Shown here in pieces: positions 19,563-28,648 of a DNA stretch of 64,000 bases. Both the position numbers and the translations under genes were made by a program. Numbering within the stretch: position 1 is the stretch's first letter; each line of letters starts with the position of its first letter. The notes beneath the pieces were generated by a model, which was not told the origin of the DNA, did no database searches, and saw only the letters and a program-made list of their open reading frames with translations. This stretch comes from Caballeronia glebae. Its GTDB lineage: Bacteria; Pseudomonadota; Gammaproteobacteria; Burkholderiales; Burkholderiaceae. The DNA lies in assembly GCF_001545035.1 (NCBI RefSeq), contig NZ_FCOJ02000011.1:87569-151568 (forward strand). The letters are read 5' to 3'.

Positions 19563-21253
19563 GCCTCACGCGTCTCAAAGGCGGCACGCTCTACGATCCG
19601 GCGAACGGCGTCGATGGCGAGCGGCGCGACATCCATATCCGCGATGGCCGCATCGTCGATGGTGCTGCAAACGAACGCATCGATCGCGATTTCGACGCCA
19701 GCGGCATGATCGTGATGGCGGGCGGCATCGACCTGCATTCGCACATCGGCGGCGGCAAGACGAATCTGTCGCGCCTCCTGTTGCCCGAAGATCATCGCGA
19801 CGATCCGCGCGCCGTGCCCGATCGTCCGAACGAGGGCCGCTACATGCGCCTGCCGTCGTGCGGCGTGTGCGCGCCGGGCACGCTCGCCGCCGGCTATCGC
19901 TACGCGGAAATGGGCTACACGGCCGCGTTCGAGCCGGCGATGATCGCGTCGAACGCACGCCATGCGCATCTGGAAATGGGCGACACGCCGATCATCGATC
20001 ACGGCGCCTACGTGATGATGGGCAACGACGAACTCTTCCTGCAAATGCTCGCCGCCAGCGAGGACTTCGAGCGGCTGCGCGATTACGTCGGATGGACCAT
20101 CGATTCGAGCAAGGCGCTTGGCGTGAAGGTCGTGAATCCGGGCGGCATTTCGGCGTTCAAGTTCAATCAGCGTTCGCTCGATGTCGATGAAAAGCACGTG
20201 CATTACGGCATCACGCCACGCGATGTATTGAAGACGCTCACGCGCGCCCTCACCGATCTGCGCGTGCCGCATCCGCTGCATGTTCACGCGAGCAATCTCG
20301 GCGTGCCGGGCAACCTCGAATCGACGATCAGGACAATGGACACGGCGGAAGGCCTGCCCATTCATCTGACGCATATCCAGTTCCACAGCTATGGCGTCGA
20401 AGGCCCGCGCAAGTTTTCGTCGGGCGCACGCGCGATTGCCGAAGCGGTGAACGCGCGGCCCAACGTGACCATCGACGTCGGTCAGATCATCTTCGGTCAG
20501 ACGGTCACGGCATCGGGCGACACGATGATGCAGTTCAAAAACGCGCCGATGGCCCGGCCGCGCAAATGGGTGCTCGGCGATATCGAATGCGATGCGGGTT
20601 GCGGCGTCGTGCCGTTCAAGTATCGCGAAGAGAGCTTCGTGAACGCGCTGCAATGGATCATCGGGCTGGAAATCTTTTTGCTCGTCGACGATCCGTGGCG
20701 CGTGTCGATGACCACCGATCATCCGAACGGCGCGCCCTTCACGAGCTATCCGCATCTGATCCGCTTGCTGATGGACAAGTCCTTTCGCGACGAGCAACTC
20801 GACAAGCTTCACGCCGACGCGAAGACCGCGAGCGCCCTGAGCGAAATCACGCGCGAGTTTTCGCTTTACGACATCGCGATCATCACGCGCGCCGGTCCCG
20901 CCAGGCTGCTCGGCCTGAAGGATCGCGGCCATCTCGGCGCGGGCGCGGCGGCGGATATCGCCGTGTATCGCGACGACGCCGATCGCGAGCGCATGTTCAC
21001 ATCGCCCGCCTACGTGTTCAAGGACGGCGAACTGATCGCGCGCGACGGCACGTTGCTCGCCACGCCCACGGGCGGCATTCATTACGTGCGCCCCGAATAC
21101 GACCGCGCCATCGAAACGCGCGTGCGCGAGTTCGCGCAACAGCATCTCGCGACGCGCTTCGAGAACATCGCCATCGGCGACGACGAAATCTGCGCATGCT
21201 GCAACGGCGGGCGGCTCTTGCCCGTGGCCTGCTTCGCGACGAGCGGAGGCTGA
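19559..21253 (+). CDS. fhcA: Formyltransferase/hydrolase complex subunit A (FhcA)
   Basis: A 564-residue metal-dependent amidohydrolase. It hydrolyses the formyl group from formylmethylofuran to release formate, the last step of the H4MPT-linked formaldehyde pathway. The metal motif HSH (H60 and H62) is in MAGGIDLHSHIGGGK. VNPGGISAFKFN supplies the region of the modified lysine; HLTHIQFHSYG and MTTDHPNGAPF supply further ligands. Length matches the FwdA family. It is translationally coupled to fhcB (ATGA) and lies 3 bp before fhcD. Confidence 0.95.
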   Translation: MSLTRLKGGTLYDPANGVDGERRDIHIRDGRIVDGAANERIDRDFDASGMIVMAGGIDLHSHIGGGKTNLSRLLLPEDHRDDPRAVPDRPNEGRYMRLPSCGVCAPGTLAAGYRYAEMGYTAAFEPAMIASNARHAHLEMGDTPIIDHGAYVMMGNDELFLQMLAASEDFERLRDYVGWTIDSSKALGVKVVNPGGISAFKFNQRSLDVDEKHVHYGITPRDVLKTLTRALTDLRVPHPLHVHASNLGVPGNLESTIRTMDTAEGLPIHLTHIQFHSYGVEGPRKFSSGARAIAEAVNARPNVTIDVGQIIFGQTVTASGDTMMQFKNAPMARPRKWVLGDIECDAGCGVVPFKYREESFVNALQWIIGLEIFLLVDDPWRVSMTTDHPNGAPFTSYPHLIRLLMDKSFRDEQLDKLHADAKTASALSEITREFSLYDIAIITRAGPARLLGLKDRGHLGAGAAADIAVYRDDADRERMFTSPAYVFKDGELIARDGTLLATPTGGIHYVRPEYDRAIETRVREFAQQHLATRFENIAIGDDEICACCNGGRLLPVACFATSGG

Positions 21254-21256
21254 CGC

Positions 21257-22198
21257 ATGCGCATCAACGACACGCAGATCGACGACACCTTCGCCGAAGC
21301 CTTCCCGATGAAAGCGACGCGCCTCGTCATCACCGCGCATACGTCGACGTGGGCGCGGCATGCGGCCAATTCGCTGACGGGGTTCGCGACGTCCGTCATC
21401 GATTGCGGCTGCGAGGCGGGCATCGAACGCGATCTCGCCGGCGACGAAACGCCCGATGGCAGACCGGGCGTCGCGGTGCTGATCTTCGCAATATCGTCGA
21501 AGGAACTGGCCAAACAGATCGCGCGGCGCGTCGGGCAATGCGTGCTGACATGCCCGACGACGGCGGTCTTCGGCGGCATCGATCCCGCGAACGCGCGCGC
21601 GCCGCTTTCCGACAACGCGCCGCTCGGCGCGGGATTGCGCTTCTTCGGCGACGGCTATCAGATATCGAAAGTGCTCGACGGCACGCGTTACTGGCGCGTG
21701 CCCGTGATGGACGGCGAATTCGTCTGCGAGGAATTCACCGCGACGGTGAAAGCGGTCGGCGGCGGCAACTTGCTGTTTCTCGCGCGCGACATCGACAGCG
21801 CGTTGCATGCCGCCGAATCCGCCGTCGCCGCGATGCACGAATTGCCGAACATCATCACGCCGTTTCCGGGCGGCGTCGTGCGCTCGGGATCGAAGATCGG
21901 ATCGAAGTACGCGGGCGCGACGGCATCCACGAACGATGCATTCTGTCCCACGCTCGTCGGTCTGTCGAAGAAAAGCGAGCTGACGCCGGACATCGCGTGC
22001 GTGCTGGAGATCGTGATCGACGGCCTCACCGATGCCGATGTCGGCGCGGCGATGACAGCGGGCATCGCCAGCGCGACGAAGATAGGACGCGCGGGCGGCG
22101 TGCTGCGCATTTCCGCGGGCAATTACGGCGGCAAGCTCGGGCCGTATCACTTCAAGCTGCATGAATTGTCGAAGGATATCGACGGGAGCCGCGCATGA
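21257..22198 (+). CDS. fhcD: Formylmethanofuran:H4MPT formyltransferase (FhcD)
   Basis: A 313-residue formyltransferase homologous to archaeal Ftr. It moves the formyl group from formyl-H4MPT to methylofuran within the Fhc complex. The N-terminus INDTQIDDTFAEAFPMKATRLVITA and the glycine-rich TPFPGGVVRSGSKIGSKY are typical. Length matches Ftr. The GAGG of the upstream stop region provides an SD. It overlaps fhcC by 4 bp (ATGA at 22195). Confidence 0.96.
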   Translation: MRINDTQIDDTFAEAFPMKATRLVITAHTSTWARHAANSLTGFATSVIDCGCEAGIERDLAGDETPDGRPGVAVLIFAISSKELAKQIARRVGQCVLTCPTTAVFGGIDPANARAPLSDNAPLGAGLRFFGDGYQISKVLDGTRYWRVPVMDGEFVCEEFTATVKAVGGGNLLFLARDIDSALHAAESAVAAMHELPNIITPFPGGVVRSGSKIGSKYAGATASTNDAFCPTLVGLSKKSELTPDIACVLEIVIDGLTDADVGAAMTAGIASATKIGRAGGVLRISAGNYGGKLGPYHFKLHELSKDIDGSRA

Positions 22199-23016
22199 AC
22201 GCGATCACGTTGCGCGTAAAACATGCGCCGGGCTTTCGCGTCGATGGGTCGAAATTACTGCCCGCCACGCTTGCGGCCATGTCGCGCACCGAGTTGCCGC
22301 GCATCGTGCTGCAAGGCGCGGGCGAAACGTGCGCGCTCGGCGATCTCTTCGATATCGCCTTGGAACAAAGCGACACGCCCGCGCTCACGATCGAAGGCGA
22401 CGCGCCGTGGCTCGATCGCATTGGCGCGAGCATGACCGAAGGCACGCTCACGGTGCACGGCGACGCGGGCGATCATGCGGGCATGAAGATGCTCGGCGGC
22501 GAGTTGGACATACGAGGCGATGCGGGTGCGTTCGCCGCATGCGAGATGCAAGGCGGACGTTTGTCGATTCACGGCGACGCGGGCGATTTCGCCGCGAGCG
22601 CGCTGCCCGGCGACATGGAAGGCATGACGGGCGGCACGCTCACGATTCACGGCAACGCGGGCGCGCGCCTCGCCGATCGCATGCGGCGCGGCACGGTGCT
22701 CGTCGCGGGCGATGCGGGCGATTTCGCCGCGTCGCGGCTCGTCGCCGGTTCGGTCTGCGTCGGCGGGAAAGTGGGCGCACACTTCGGATACGGCATGCGG
22801 CGCGGCACGGTGTTGCTGGCAAACCCGCCATCTCGCATTCCGCCGACCTTCACCGAAGGCGGACGCGGCTTCGACGTGTTCTGGCTGCTGTTCACGCGCA
22901 TGCTCGCGCGCGAGATCGCGCCCTTTTCGCAGCTAGCGGGCACGACGTTGCCGCGACGCTACGCCGGGGACCTCGCGGTGGACGGCCGGGGGGAATTGCT
23001 GATCGCCAATTCGTAG
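22195..23016 (+). CDS. fhcC: Formyltransferase/hydrolase complex subunit C (FhcC)
   Basis: A 273-residue subunit homologous to FwdC and to the C-terminal beta-helix of glutamate synthase. It carries a run of GDAGDxA / GGxLxIxGDAG repeats (about residues 80-205), which form a right-handed beta-helix. It has a structural role in carrying methylofuran arms between FhcA and FhcD active sites. The order fhcB-A-D-C with overlapping junctions is intact. The next gene, a cytochrome b561, starts 46 bp downstream. Confidence 0.95.
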   Translation: MNAITLRVKHAPGFRVDGSKLLPATLAAMSRTELPRIVLQGAGETCALGDLFDIALEQSDTPALTIEGDAPWLDRIGASMTEGTLTVHGDAGDHAGMKMLGGELDIRGDAGAFAACEMQGGRLSIHGDAGDFAASALPGDMEGMTGGTLTIHGNAGARLADRMRRGTVLVAGDAGDFAASRLVAGSVCVGGKVGAHFGYGMRRGTVLLANPPSRIPPTFTEGGRGFDVFWLLFTRMLAREIAPFSQLAGTTLPRRYAGDLAVDGRGELLIANS

Positions 23017-23062
23017 GCGGGAGATGAACAATGAACAGTTGGCACTTCACGGGAGACACGCC

Positions 23063-23635
23063 ATGAGCACCGCGCGGACATCCGCCACGTCGCGCGAACG
23101 CGGCATCGATGCCGCAAGCGAGCGTTACGCTCGTCCGGTGATCGCATTGCACTGGCTCATCGGGATCGCGATCATCGCGATGCTGTGCATCGGCTTCTAT
23201 ATGGTCGGCCTGCCGCGCGGGCTGCCGTTCAAGTCGGATCTCGTCAACTTCCATAAATCGCTTGGAATCACGGTTTTCCTGCTGGTGCTGCTCCGCATCC
23301 TGGCACGTCTGGCTTACGGCCGGCCGCCTTTGCCGCCGATGCGAACGTGGCAACGCGCCGCCGCGAGCATTACGCAGGCTCTTTTATACGTTGGCATGGT
23401 GGCGATGCCGCTCACCGGTTATCTCGGCTCGTCGTTCAACAAGTTCGGCACGAAGTTCTGGGGCATTGCGCTGCCGCAATGGGGCTGGGACGACAAGCCG
23501 ATGCGGCAGATATTTTTCGGCATACACGAATATCTTGCGTGGATCATGGCCGCGCTGATCGTCCTGCATTTTCTCGGCGCGATGAAGCATCAACTGATCG
23601 ATCGCGACGGTCTCCTGCGGAGGATGCTGCCGTGA
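23063..23635 (+). CDS. Cytochrome b561 family protein
   Basis: A 190-residue inner-membrane di-haem cytochrome b561. There are four predicted membrane helices and histidines placed as haem ligands: H30 in IALHWLIG, H64 in NFHKSLG, then HEYLAW and LHFLGAMKH. The ATG at 23063 has SD GGGAGA; an upstream ATG at 23024 lacks a properly spaced site. The stop overlaps the pqqB start (GTGA), so it is translated with the PQQ genes. Such proteins oxidise quinol or accept electrons from periplasmic dyes and dehydrogenases. Its donor here is unknown, but the fhc/pqq setting suggests a link to quinoprotein electron flow (inference). Confidence 0.88.
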   Translation: MSTARTSATSRERGIDAASERYARPVIALHWLIGIAIIAMLCIGFYMVGLPRGLPFKSDLVNFHKSLGITVFLLVLLRILARLAYGRPPLPPMRTWQRAAASITQALLYVGMVAMPLTGYLGSSFNKFGTKFWGIALPQWGWDDKPMRQIFFGIHEYLAWIMAALIVLHFLGAMKHQLIDRDGLLRRMLP

Positions 23636-24552
23636 AGATTCGCGTGCTCGGTTCATCGGCGGGCGGCGGCTTTCCGCAATGGAACTGCAACTGCCGCAAT
23701 TGCGACGGCGTGCGGCGCGGCACCATTTCGGCGCGCGCACGCACGCAGTCGTCCATTGCTGTTACCGATAACGGCGAGGACTGGTTGCTCGTCAACGCGT
23801 CGCCGGACATTCTCGCGCAGATCGCGGCGAATCCGCAATTGCAGCCCGCGCGCCGCGTGCGCGACACCGGCATCGCGGCCGTCGTGACCATGGACGCGCA
23901 GATCGATCACGTCACCGGTCTGCTGATGTTGCGCGAGCGCGGCACGCCCTTGCCGCTCTATACGACCGACGCCGTGTGGCAAGACCTCTCGACGGGCTTT
24001 CCCATCACGTCGATTCTTTCGCATTACTGTGGCGTCGAGCACAGGCGCATCGCGCTCCATGGCGCATCGTTCTCCGTGCCCGAACTGCCGCGCGTGAGCA
24101 TCGACGCATTGCCTTTGTCGAGCAAGGCGCCGCCTTATTCGCCGCATCGCGATGCACCGGAGACGGGCGACAACATCGGCCTCATGTTCACGAATACCGC
24201 TACGGGCAAGCGCGCGTTCTATGCGCCCGGACTTGGCGCGCTGGAGCCGCACGTGCTCGATGCAATGCGTGAAGCGGACTTGCTGCTGGTGGACGGCACC
24301 GTGTGGACCGACGATGAAATGATCCGCCTCGGTCTCACGAAGAAGACCGGCCGCGACATGGGCCATCTCGCGCAAAACGGTCCGGGCGGCATGATCGACG
24401 TGCTGGATTCGATCGAACGCGCGGGCGTGCGCCGCGTGCTGATCCACATCAACAACACGAACCCGATCCTCATCGAGGATGGACCCGAAAGACGCATTCT
24501 GTCGGAGCACGGCATCGAAGTCGCGCACGACGGCATGACCTTCGAGCTATGA
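23632..24552 (+). CDS. pqqB: PQQ biosynthesis protein PqqB
   Basis: A 306-residue metallo-beta-lactamase-fold protein, an iron-dependent hydroxylase acting on the crosslinked PqqA Glu-Tyr unit (family knowledge). The N-terminus [23 protein letters not shown] is the PqqB hallmark; [16 protein letters not shown] is the metal region. The start is GTG at 23632, with SD GCGGAGGA, overlapping the cytochrome b561 stop. Upstream in-frame codons to 23347 are a shadow. It overlaps pqqC by 4 bp. Confidence 0.96.
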   Translation: MKIRVLGSSAGGGFPQWNCNCRNCDGVRRGTISARARTQSSIAVTDNGEDWLLVNASPDILAQIAANPQLQPARRVRDTGIAAVVTMDAQIDHVTGLLMLRERGTPLPLYTTDAVWQDLSTGFPITSILSHYCGVEHRRIALHGASFSVPELPRVSIDALPLSSKAPPYSPHRDAPETGDNIGLMFTNTATGKRAFYAPGLGALEPHVLDAMREADLLLVDGTVWTDDEMIRLGLTKKTGRDMGHLAQNGPGGMIDVLDSIERAGVRRVLIHINNTNPILIEDGPERRILSEHGIEVAHDGMTFEL

Positions 24553-25331
24553 CTATTTCCGCATCAGGCACTGGAGACCGTTCGATGTTCGATCCGATGC
24601 TCAACCCGAGCACAGGCCCGATCTTCACGAAGGTGAACGACGCAGGCCCCGCATGGACGCGCGATGAATTCGAAGCGCAGTTGCGCGCGAAGGGCACGGC
24701 GTACCACATTCATCATCCGTTCAACGTGAAGATGAATAGCGGCGGCTGTTCGAAGGAGCAGATTCGCGGCTGGGTCGCGAACCGCTTCTACTACCAGATC
24801 AACATTCCGCTGAAGGATGCGGCCGTGATGTCGAATTGTCCCGATCGCGAAACGCGCCGCCGCTGGGTGCTGCGCATTCTCGATCACGACGGCCACGGCG
24901 ATCAGCCGGGCGGCATCGAGGCATGGGCGCGTCTCGGCGACGCGGTCGGTCTCTCGCGCGACGATCTATGGTCGCTCCGGCTCGTGACGCCGGGCGTGCG
25001 CTTCGCCGTCGATGCCTACGTGAACTTCGCGCGGCGCGCGCCGTGGCAGGAGTCGGTGTGCTCGTCGCTCACGGAGATGTTCGCGCCGCAGATTCACAAG
25101 GATCGGCTCGCGACCTGGCCCGAGCACTACAAGTGGATCGAACCGGAAGGGCTTTCGTATTTCCGCTCGCGCGTATCGCTTGCCCAGCGCGATGTCGAGC
25201 ACGGTCTCGAAGTGACGCTCGCGCATTTCACGACGCGCCGTGAACAGCAACGCGCGCTCGATATCCTGCAGTTCAAGCTCGATATCCTCTGGACCATGCT
25301 CGATTCCATCGAAAAGGCCTTTGTGCAATGA
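24549..25331 (+). CDS. pqqC: Pyrroloquinoline-quinone synthase PqqC
   Basis: A 260-residue cofactor-free oxidase of the TenA-like helical fold. It performs the final ring closure and eight-electron oxidation to PQQ. The active-site stretch [28 protein letters not shown] and LDHDGHG are all present. The protein is slightly longer than many PqqC at the N-terminus; a second Met at residue 13 (MFDPML) could be the true start. Coupled to pqqB and pqqD by ATGA overlaps. Confidence 0.97.
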   Translation: MTISASGTGDRSMFDPMLNPSTGPIFTKVNDAGPAWTRDEFEAQLRAKGTAYHIHHPFNVKMNSGGCSKEQIRGWVANRFYYQINIPLKDAAVMSNCPDRETRRRWVLRILDHDGHGDQPGGIEAWARLGDAVGLSRDDLWSLRLVTPGVRFAVDAYVNFARRAPWQESVCSSLTEMFAPQIHKDRLATWPEHYKWIEPEGLSYFRSRVSLAQRDVEHGLEVTLAHFTTRREQQRALDILQFKLDILWTMLDSIEKAFVQ

Positions 25332-25636
25332 GCGACGCCAATCCGACTCAACGCAAGCAGGAAGCCGTCGAAGCGCCCGACGATTCGTTGCATCCGAAAC
25401 TAAAACGCCTCTTTCGTCTGCAGTGGGAACCGGCGCAGAACGCGCACGTGCTGCTCTATCCGGAGGGCATGGTGAAGCTCAATCAGAGCGCATCGGAGAT
25501 CCTTCTGCGCTGCGACGGCACGCGCGATATCCCGGCGCTCGTCGCGGACCTGGAGCAGGCATTCAACGCGACCGGCCTCGGCGACGACGTGCGCGCGTTC
25601 ATCGCCGGCGCGCGTGCGCGAGGCTGGCTGGAGTAG
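25328..25636 (+). CDS. pqqD: PqqD, peptide chaperone for PQQ synthesis
   Basis: A 102-residue RiPP recognition element that binds PqqA and presents it to PqqE. The family core [37 protein letters not shown] is intact. An approximately 30-residue polar N-terminal extension precedes it. It overlaps pqqC by 4 bp and ends 4 bp before pqqE. Confidence 0.95.
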   Translation: MSDANPTQRKQEAVEAPDDSLHPKLKRLFRLQWEPAQNAHVLLYPEGMVKLNQSASEILLRCDGTRDIPALVADLEQAFNATGLGDDVRAFIAGARARGWLE

Positions 25637-25640
25637 CGTC

Positions 25641-26837
25641 ATGACCGACTTGTCCGAACCGATCGCAAAACCCGAGCACGAAGGCGTGCCAATCGCGCCG
25701 CCGCTGTGGCTGCTCGCGGAGCTGACGTATCGCTGTCCGCTGCATTGCGTGTTCTGCTACAACCCGGTGAATTACGCCGATCACACGCGCGAGCTCGACA
25801 CCGCTCAATGGATCGACGTATTGCGTCAGGCACGCGCGCTGGGCGCGGCGCAACTCGGGTTCTCAGGCGGCGAGCCGCTCTTGCGCGACGATCTCGAAAC
25901 GCTCGTCGGCGAGGCGCGCAAGCTCGGCTTTTACACGAACCTCATCACCTCGGGCATCGGCCTGACGGAGAAGCGCATCGGCGCGTTGCAGGAGGCCGGG
26001 CTCGATCACATCCAGCTTTCGTTTCAGGACTCGTCGCAGGAACTCAACGACTTTCTTTCCAGCACGAAGACGTTCGACTACAAGAAGCGCGTCGCGGCGC
26101 TCATCAAGGCGCACGGCTTTCCGATGGTGCTCAACTGCGTGCTGCATCGCTATAACCTGCCGCATATCGGACGCATCATCGACATGGCGCTCGCGATGGA
26201 CGCGGAGTATCTCGAACTCGCCAACACGCAATACTACGGCTGGGCGCACACGAATCGCGCCCAGCTCATGCCGACGAAGGAGCAACTGGACGAAGCGGAG
26301 GCGGTCGTCGAGCGCTATCGCAACGAGATCGGCGACAGGTGCAAGATCTTCTTCGTCGTGCCGGATTACTACGAGCGCAGACCGAAGCGCTGTATGAACG
26401 GCTGGGGCTCGGTGTTTCTCGGCATCGCGCCCGATGGCGCCGCGCTGCCGTGTCATACCGCGCGCTCGTTGCCGGGCCTCACGTTTCCGAACGTCACCGA
26501 GATGCCGATCAAGGACATCTGGTACGAAAGCGATGCGTTCAATCGCTTTCGCGGCTTCGGCTGGATGAAGGAGCCGTGCCGCAGTTGCGACGAAAAGGCC
26601 ATCGACATGGGCGGCTGCCGCTGTCAGGCGTATCTGTTGACGCAAGATCCCGCGAATGCCGACCCGGTTTGCGACAAGTCCCCGCATCACGAGCGCGTGA
26701 TCGAAGTCGTGCGCGCGGCGTCGGCGAGGCAGGAACCGCAAGCGCAACCCATCGTCTTCCGCAACGATGCGAACTCGAAACGCATCGCGGCGGAGGCCTC
26801 CGGACGTGATTCGAAAGAAGGGGAAGAGAAGCCATGA
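25641..26837 (+). CDS. pqqE: Radical SAM enzyme PqqE
   Basis: A 398-residue radical SAM/SPASM enzyme that forms the C-C bond between Glu and Tyr of PqqA. The SAM-cluster motif is C32-x3-C36-x2-C39 (YRCPLHCVFCYNP), followed by GFSGGEPLLR. The C-terminal auxiliary-cluster cysteines are in PCRSCDEKAIDMGGCRCQAY. The ATG at 25641 has SD TGGAG. An approximately 35-residue polar tail follows the conserved domain. The stop overlaps the response regulator start. Confidence 0.97.
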   Translation: MTDLSEPIAKPEHEGVPIAPPLWLLAELTYRCPLHCVFCYNPVNYADHTRELDTAQWIDVLRQARALGAAQLGFSGGEPLLRDDLETLVGEARKLGFYTNLITSGIGLTEKRIGALQEAGLDHIQLSFQDSSQELNDFLSSTKTFDYKKRVAALIKAHGFPMVLNCVLHRYNLPHIGRIIDMALAMDAEYLELANTQYYGWAHTNRAQLMPTKEQLDEAEAVVERYRNEIGDRCKIFFVVPDYYERRPKRCMNGWGSVFLGIAPDGAALPCHTARSLPGLTFPNVTEMPIKDIWYESDAFNRFRGFGWMKEPCRSCDEKAIDMGGCRCQAYLLTQDPANADPVCDKSPHHERVIEVVRAASARQEPQAQPIVFRNDANSKRIAAEASGRDSKEGEEKP

Positions 26838-27526
26838 TTGCCGACATCTCCGTGCTGCTCGTGGACGATCACGCCGTTGTGCGCGAAGGCTACAAGCGTC
26901 TGCTCGAACTCAGCCCCGACGTGAACGTCGCGGGCGAAGCGGCGGATGCGGCCGAGGCTTACCAGAAGTTTTGCGCGTTGCAGCCCGATGTCGTCGTGAT
27001 GGATCTCGCGCTGCCCGGCGCGAGCGGCATCGAGGCGATGCGGCGCATGCTGGCGCGCGAGCCGCATGCGCACGTGCTGATCTTCAGCGTGCATGAAGAA
27101 GCGATCTTCGTGCGGCGCGCGCTCGATGCCGGCGCGCGTGGCTATGTGACGAAAGCAAGCGCGCCCGACGTGCTCGTCGAAGCCGTGCGTTCGGTTGCGC
27201 GGCGCGTTTCGTATCTGAGTCCGGACGTTTCGCAGGCGCTCGCGTTACGCGCCAGCATTCAGGAAGGACGCCAGTTATCGGCGCGCGAGTTCGAGGTGCT
27301 GCGATTGCTCGTGCAAGGTTATACGCTGCCGAGCATCGCGGAGAAGCTGGGCCTGAGCCAGAAGACGGTGGCGAATCATCAATCGGCGATCCGGCAAAAA
27401 TTCGGCGCCGATAACGGCGTGCAACTCGCGCGGACCGCGAATCGGCTCGGCCTTCACTTCGCCGATTTCGCTTCGTCGGCCGCCGCTGCGTTCGGGCCTG
27501 AAGCGGGCAACGGCAGTCCCGCCTGA
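26834..27526 (+). CDS. LuxR/NarL-type response regulator
   Basis: A 230-residue two-component regulator. The receiver domain has D11/D12, the phospho-acceptor D57 (VVVMDLALPG) and the lysine in GYVTKAS. A LuxR-type helix-turn-helix spans about residues 153-196 (LSAREFEVLRLL ... LSQKTVANHQS). Its ATG overlaps the pqqE stop, so it belongs to the pqq transcript. It probably pairs with the kinase encoded convergently. Such pairs regulate alcohol oxidation and PQQ genes in other proteobacteria; its targets here are unknown. Confidence 0.93.
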   Translation: MIADISVLLVDDHAVVREGYKRLLELSPDVNVAGEAADAAEAYQKFCALQPDVVVMDLALPGASGIEAMRRMLAREPHAHVLIFSVHEEAIFVRRALDAGARGYVTKASAPDVLVEAVRSVARRVSYLSPDVSQALALRASIQEGRQLSAREFEVLRLLVQGYTLPSIAEKLGLSQKTVANHQSAIRQKFGADNGVQLARTANRLGLHFADFASSAAAAFGPEAGNGSPA

Positions 27527-28476
27527 GCCGGCACGCGCGCGCAAAACAGAAAGCCCGCGCCCGGCTCGCTCGCGATCTGAAACGCGCCGCCGAGCGCTTC
27601 GACACGCTCGCGCATGCCGATTAGACCCAGCCCCTTGCGCGGCTTCGCGAGATCGACGCCCGGTCCGTCGTCGGCCATCGTCACGACGATTTCCTCCGGC
27701 GCGCGCGCGAGATAAATCTCCACGCGCGAAGCCCGCGCGAACTTCGATACGTTCGTCAGCCCTTCCTGCACGAGCCGGTAAAGCGTGATGTTGAGCGCAT
27801 CGCTCAGCTTGTCGAAATCGCCATCGACGGCGAGCGTAAAGGTCGCATCGGGCAAGCGCTCGCGCCAGCCGTCGACGCAATGTTCGAGCGCGGTCGGCAA
27901 GCCGAATTCATCCAGCCCGATCGGACGCAGCCGGCGAATCATCCCGCCGATCTCGCGATACACGTGCGTCGCGCTTTGCATCAGCGCGAGCGACAGCCGA
28001 TGAATCTCCGCCTCGCGCGAAGCCGACAAATCGCGAATACGCCCCGCATCGAGCGATATCGCGTTGAGGTATTGCCCGAGTTCGTCGTGCAACTCGCGCG
28101 CGAGATGACGCCGCTCGGTTTCCTGCGCGGCGAGCGCCTGACTGGCAAGCCTGCGGTTCTCCGCGAGCAGATGCTCGGCCTCCTCTTCCAGCGCGCGCCG
28201 CCTGCGCACTTCCGATTGCGCCTCGCGATAACGCCGCCACGCGAACCATGCGAAACCGATCGCGAGCACGACGAGCGTCGGCGGCAGTTCGTCGAGTTGA
28301 AAGCGCTCGGCGCTGCGCGTCATCCGATACGTGTACTCGCTGAAATCGAAACGCGCGAAGAGCGCGGCGGCGACGACCGTGATCGCGAGCACGCATGCGA
28401 GATCGCGCCACACCGGCGAGCGCGGCACGCGACGGTCGGCGTTTTTTGCGAGAGAGGGCAGGGATTCGGATGGCAT
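27454..28476 (-). CDS. Sensor histidine kinase (NarL-partner type, HisKA_3)
   Basis: A 340-residue membrane kinase. Two membrane helices (about residues 26-42 and 65-80) enclose only a short periplasmic loop. A coiled-coil linker leads to the dimerisation/phospho-acceptor helix with H130 in ERRHLARELHDELGQYL. The HATPase domain has ADDGPGVD and GLGLIGMRERVEALGG. It lacks a recognisable sensory domain, so the signal may be in the membrane or from a partner. The ATG at 28476 is chosen; an alternative lies at 28488. Its 3' end overlaps the convergent response regulator gene by 73 bp. Confidence 0.9.
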   Translation of the reverse strand: MPSESLPSLAKNADRRVPRSPVWRDLACVLAITVVAAALFARFDFSEYTYRMTRSAERFQLDELPPTLVVLAIGFAWFAWRRYREAQSEVRRRRALEEEAEHLLAENRRLASQALAAQETERRHLARELHDELGQYLNAISLDAGRIRDLSASREAEIHRLSLALMQSATHVYREIGGMIRRLRPIGLDEFGLPTALEHCVDGWRERLPDATFTLAVDGDFDKLSDALNITLYRLVQEGLTNVSKFARASRVEIYLARAPEEIVVTMADDGPGVDLAKPRKGLGLIGMRERVEALGGAFQIASEPGAGFLFCARVPAQAGLPLPASGPNAAAADEAKSAK

Positions 28477-28648
28477 CACGGAATGCATTCTACGCACGGC
28501 GTCATCGTGCGGTGCAGTGGATGGAACGCAATTGGGAACGCTTCCCTGCGCGATCGGGAAAAGCTCCCGGTCCACGCGCGCCTTCTTATGCGACGCTTTC
28601 ATTGAAAGAAACATTCTCGACGCGTGGATCGAAATATAAGAGGAGACG

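Noticed and set aside
19499..22162. 887-codon minus-strand frame over fhcA/fhcD
   Set aside because: Both genes on the plus strand are unmistakable; the antisense frame is a composition artefact.
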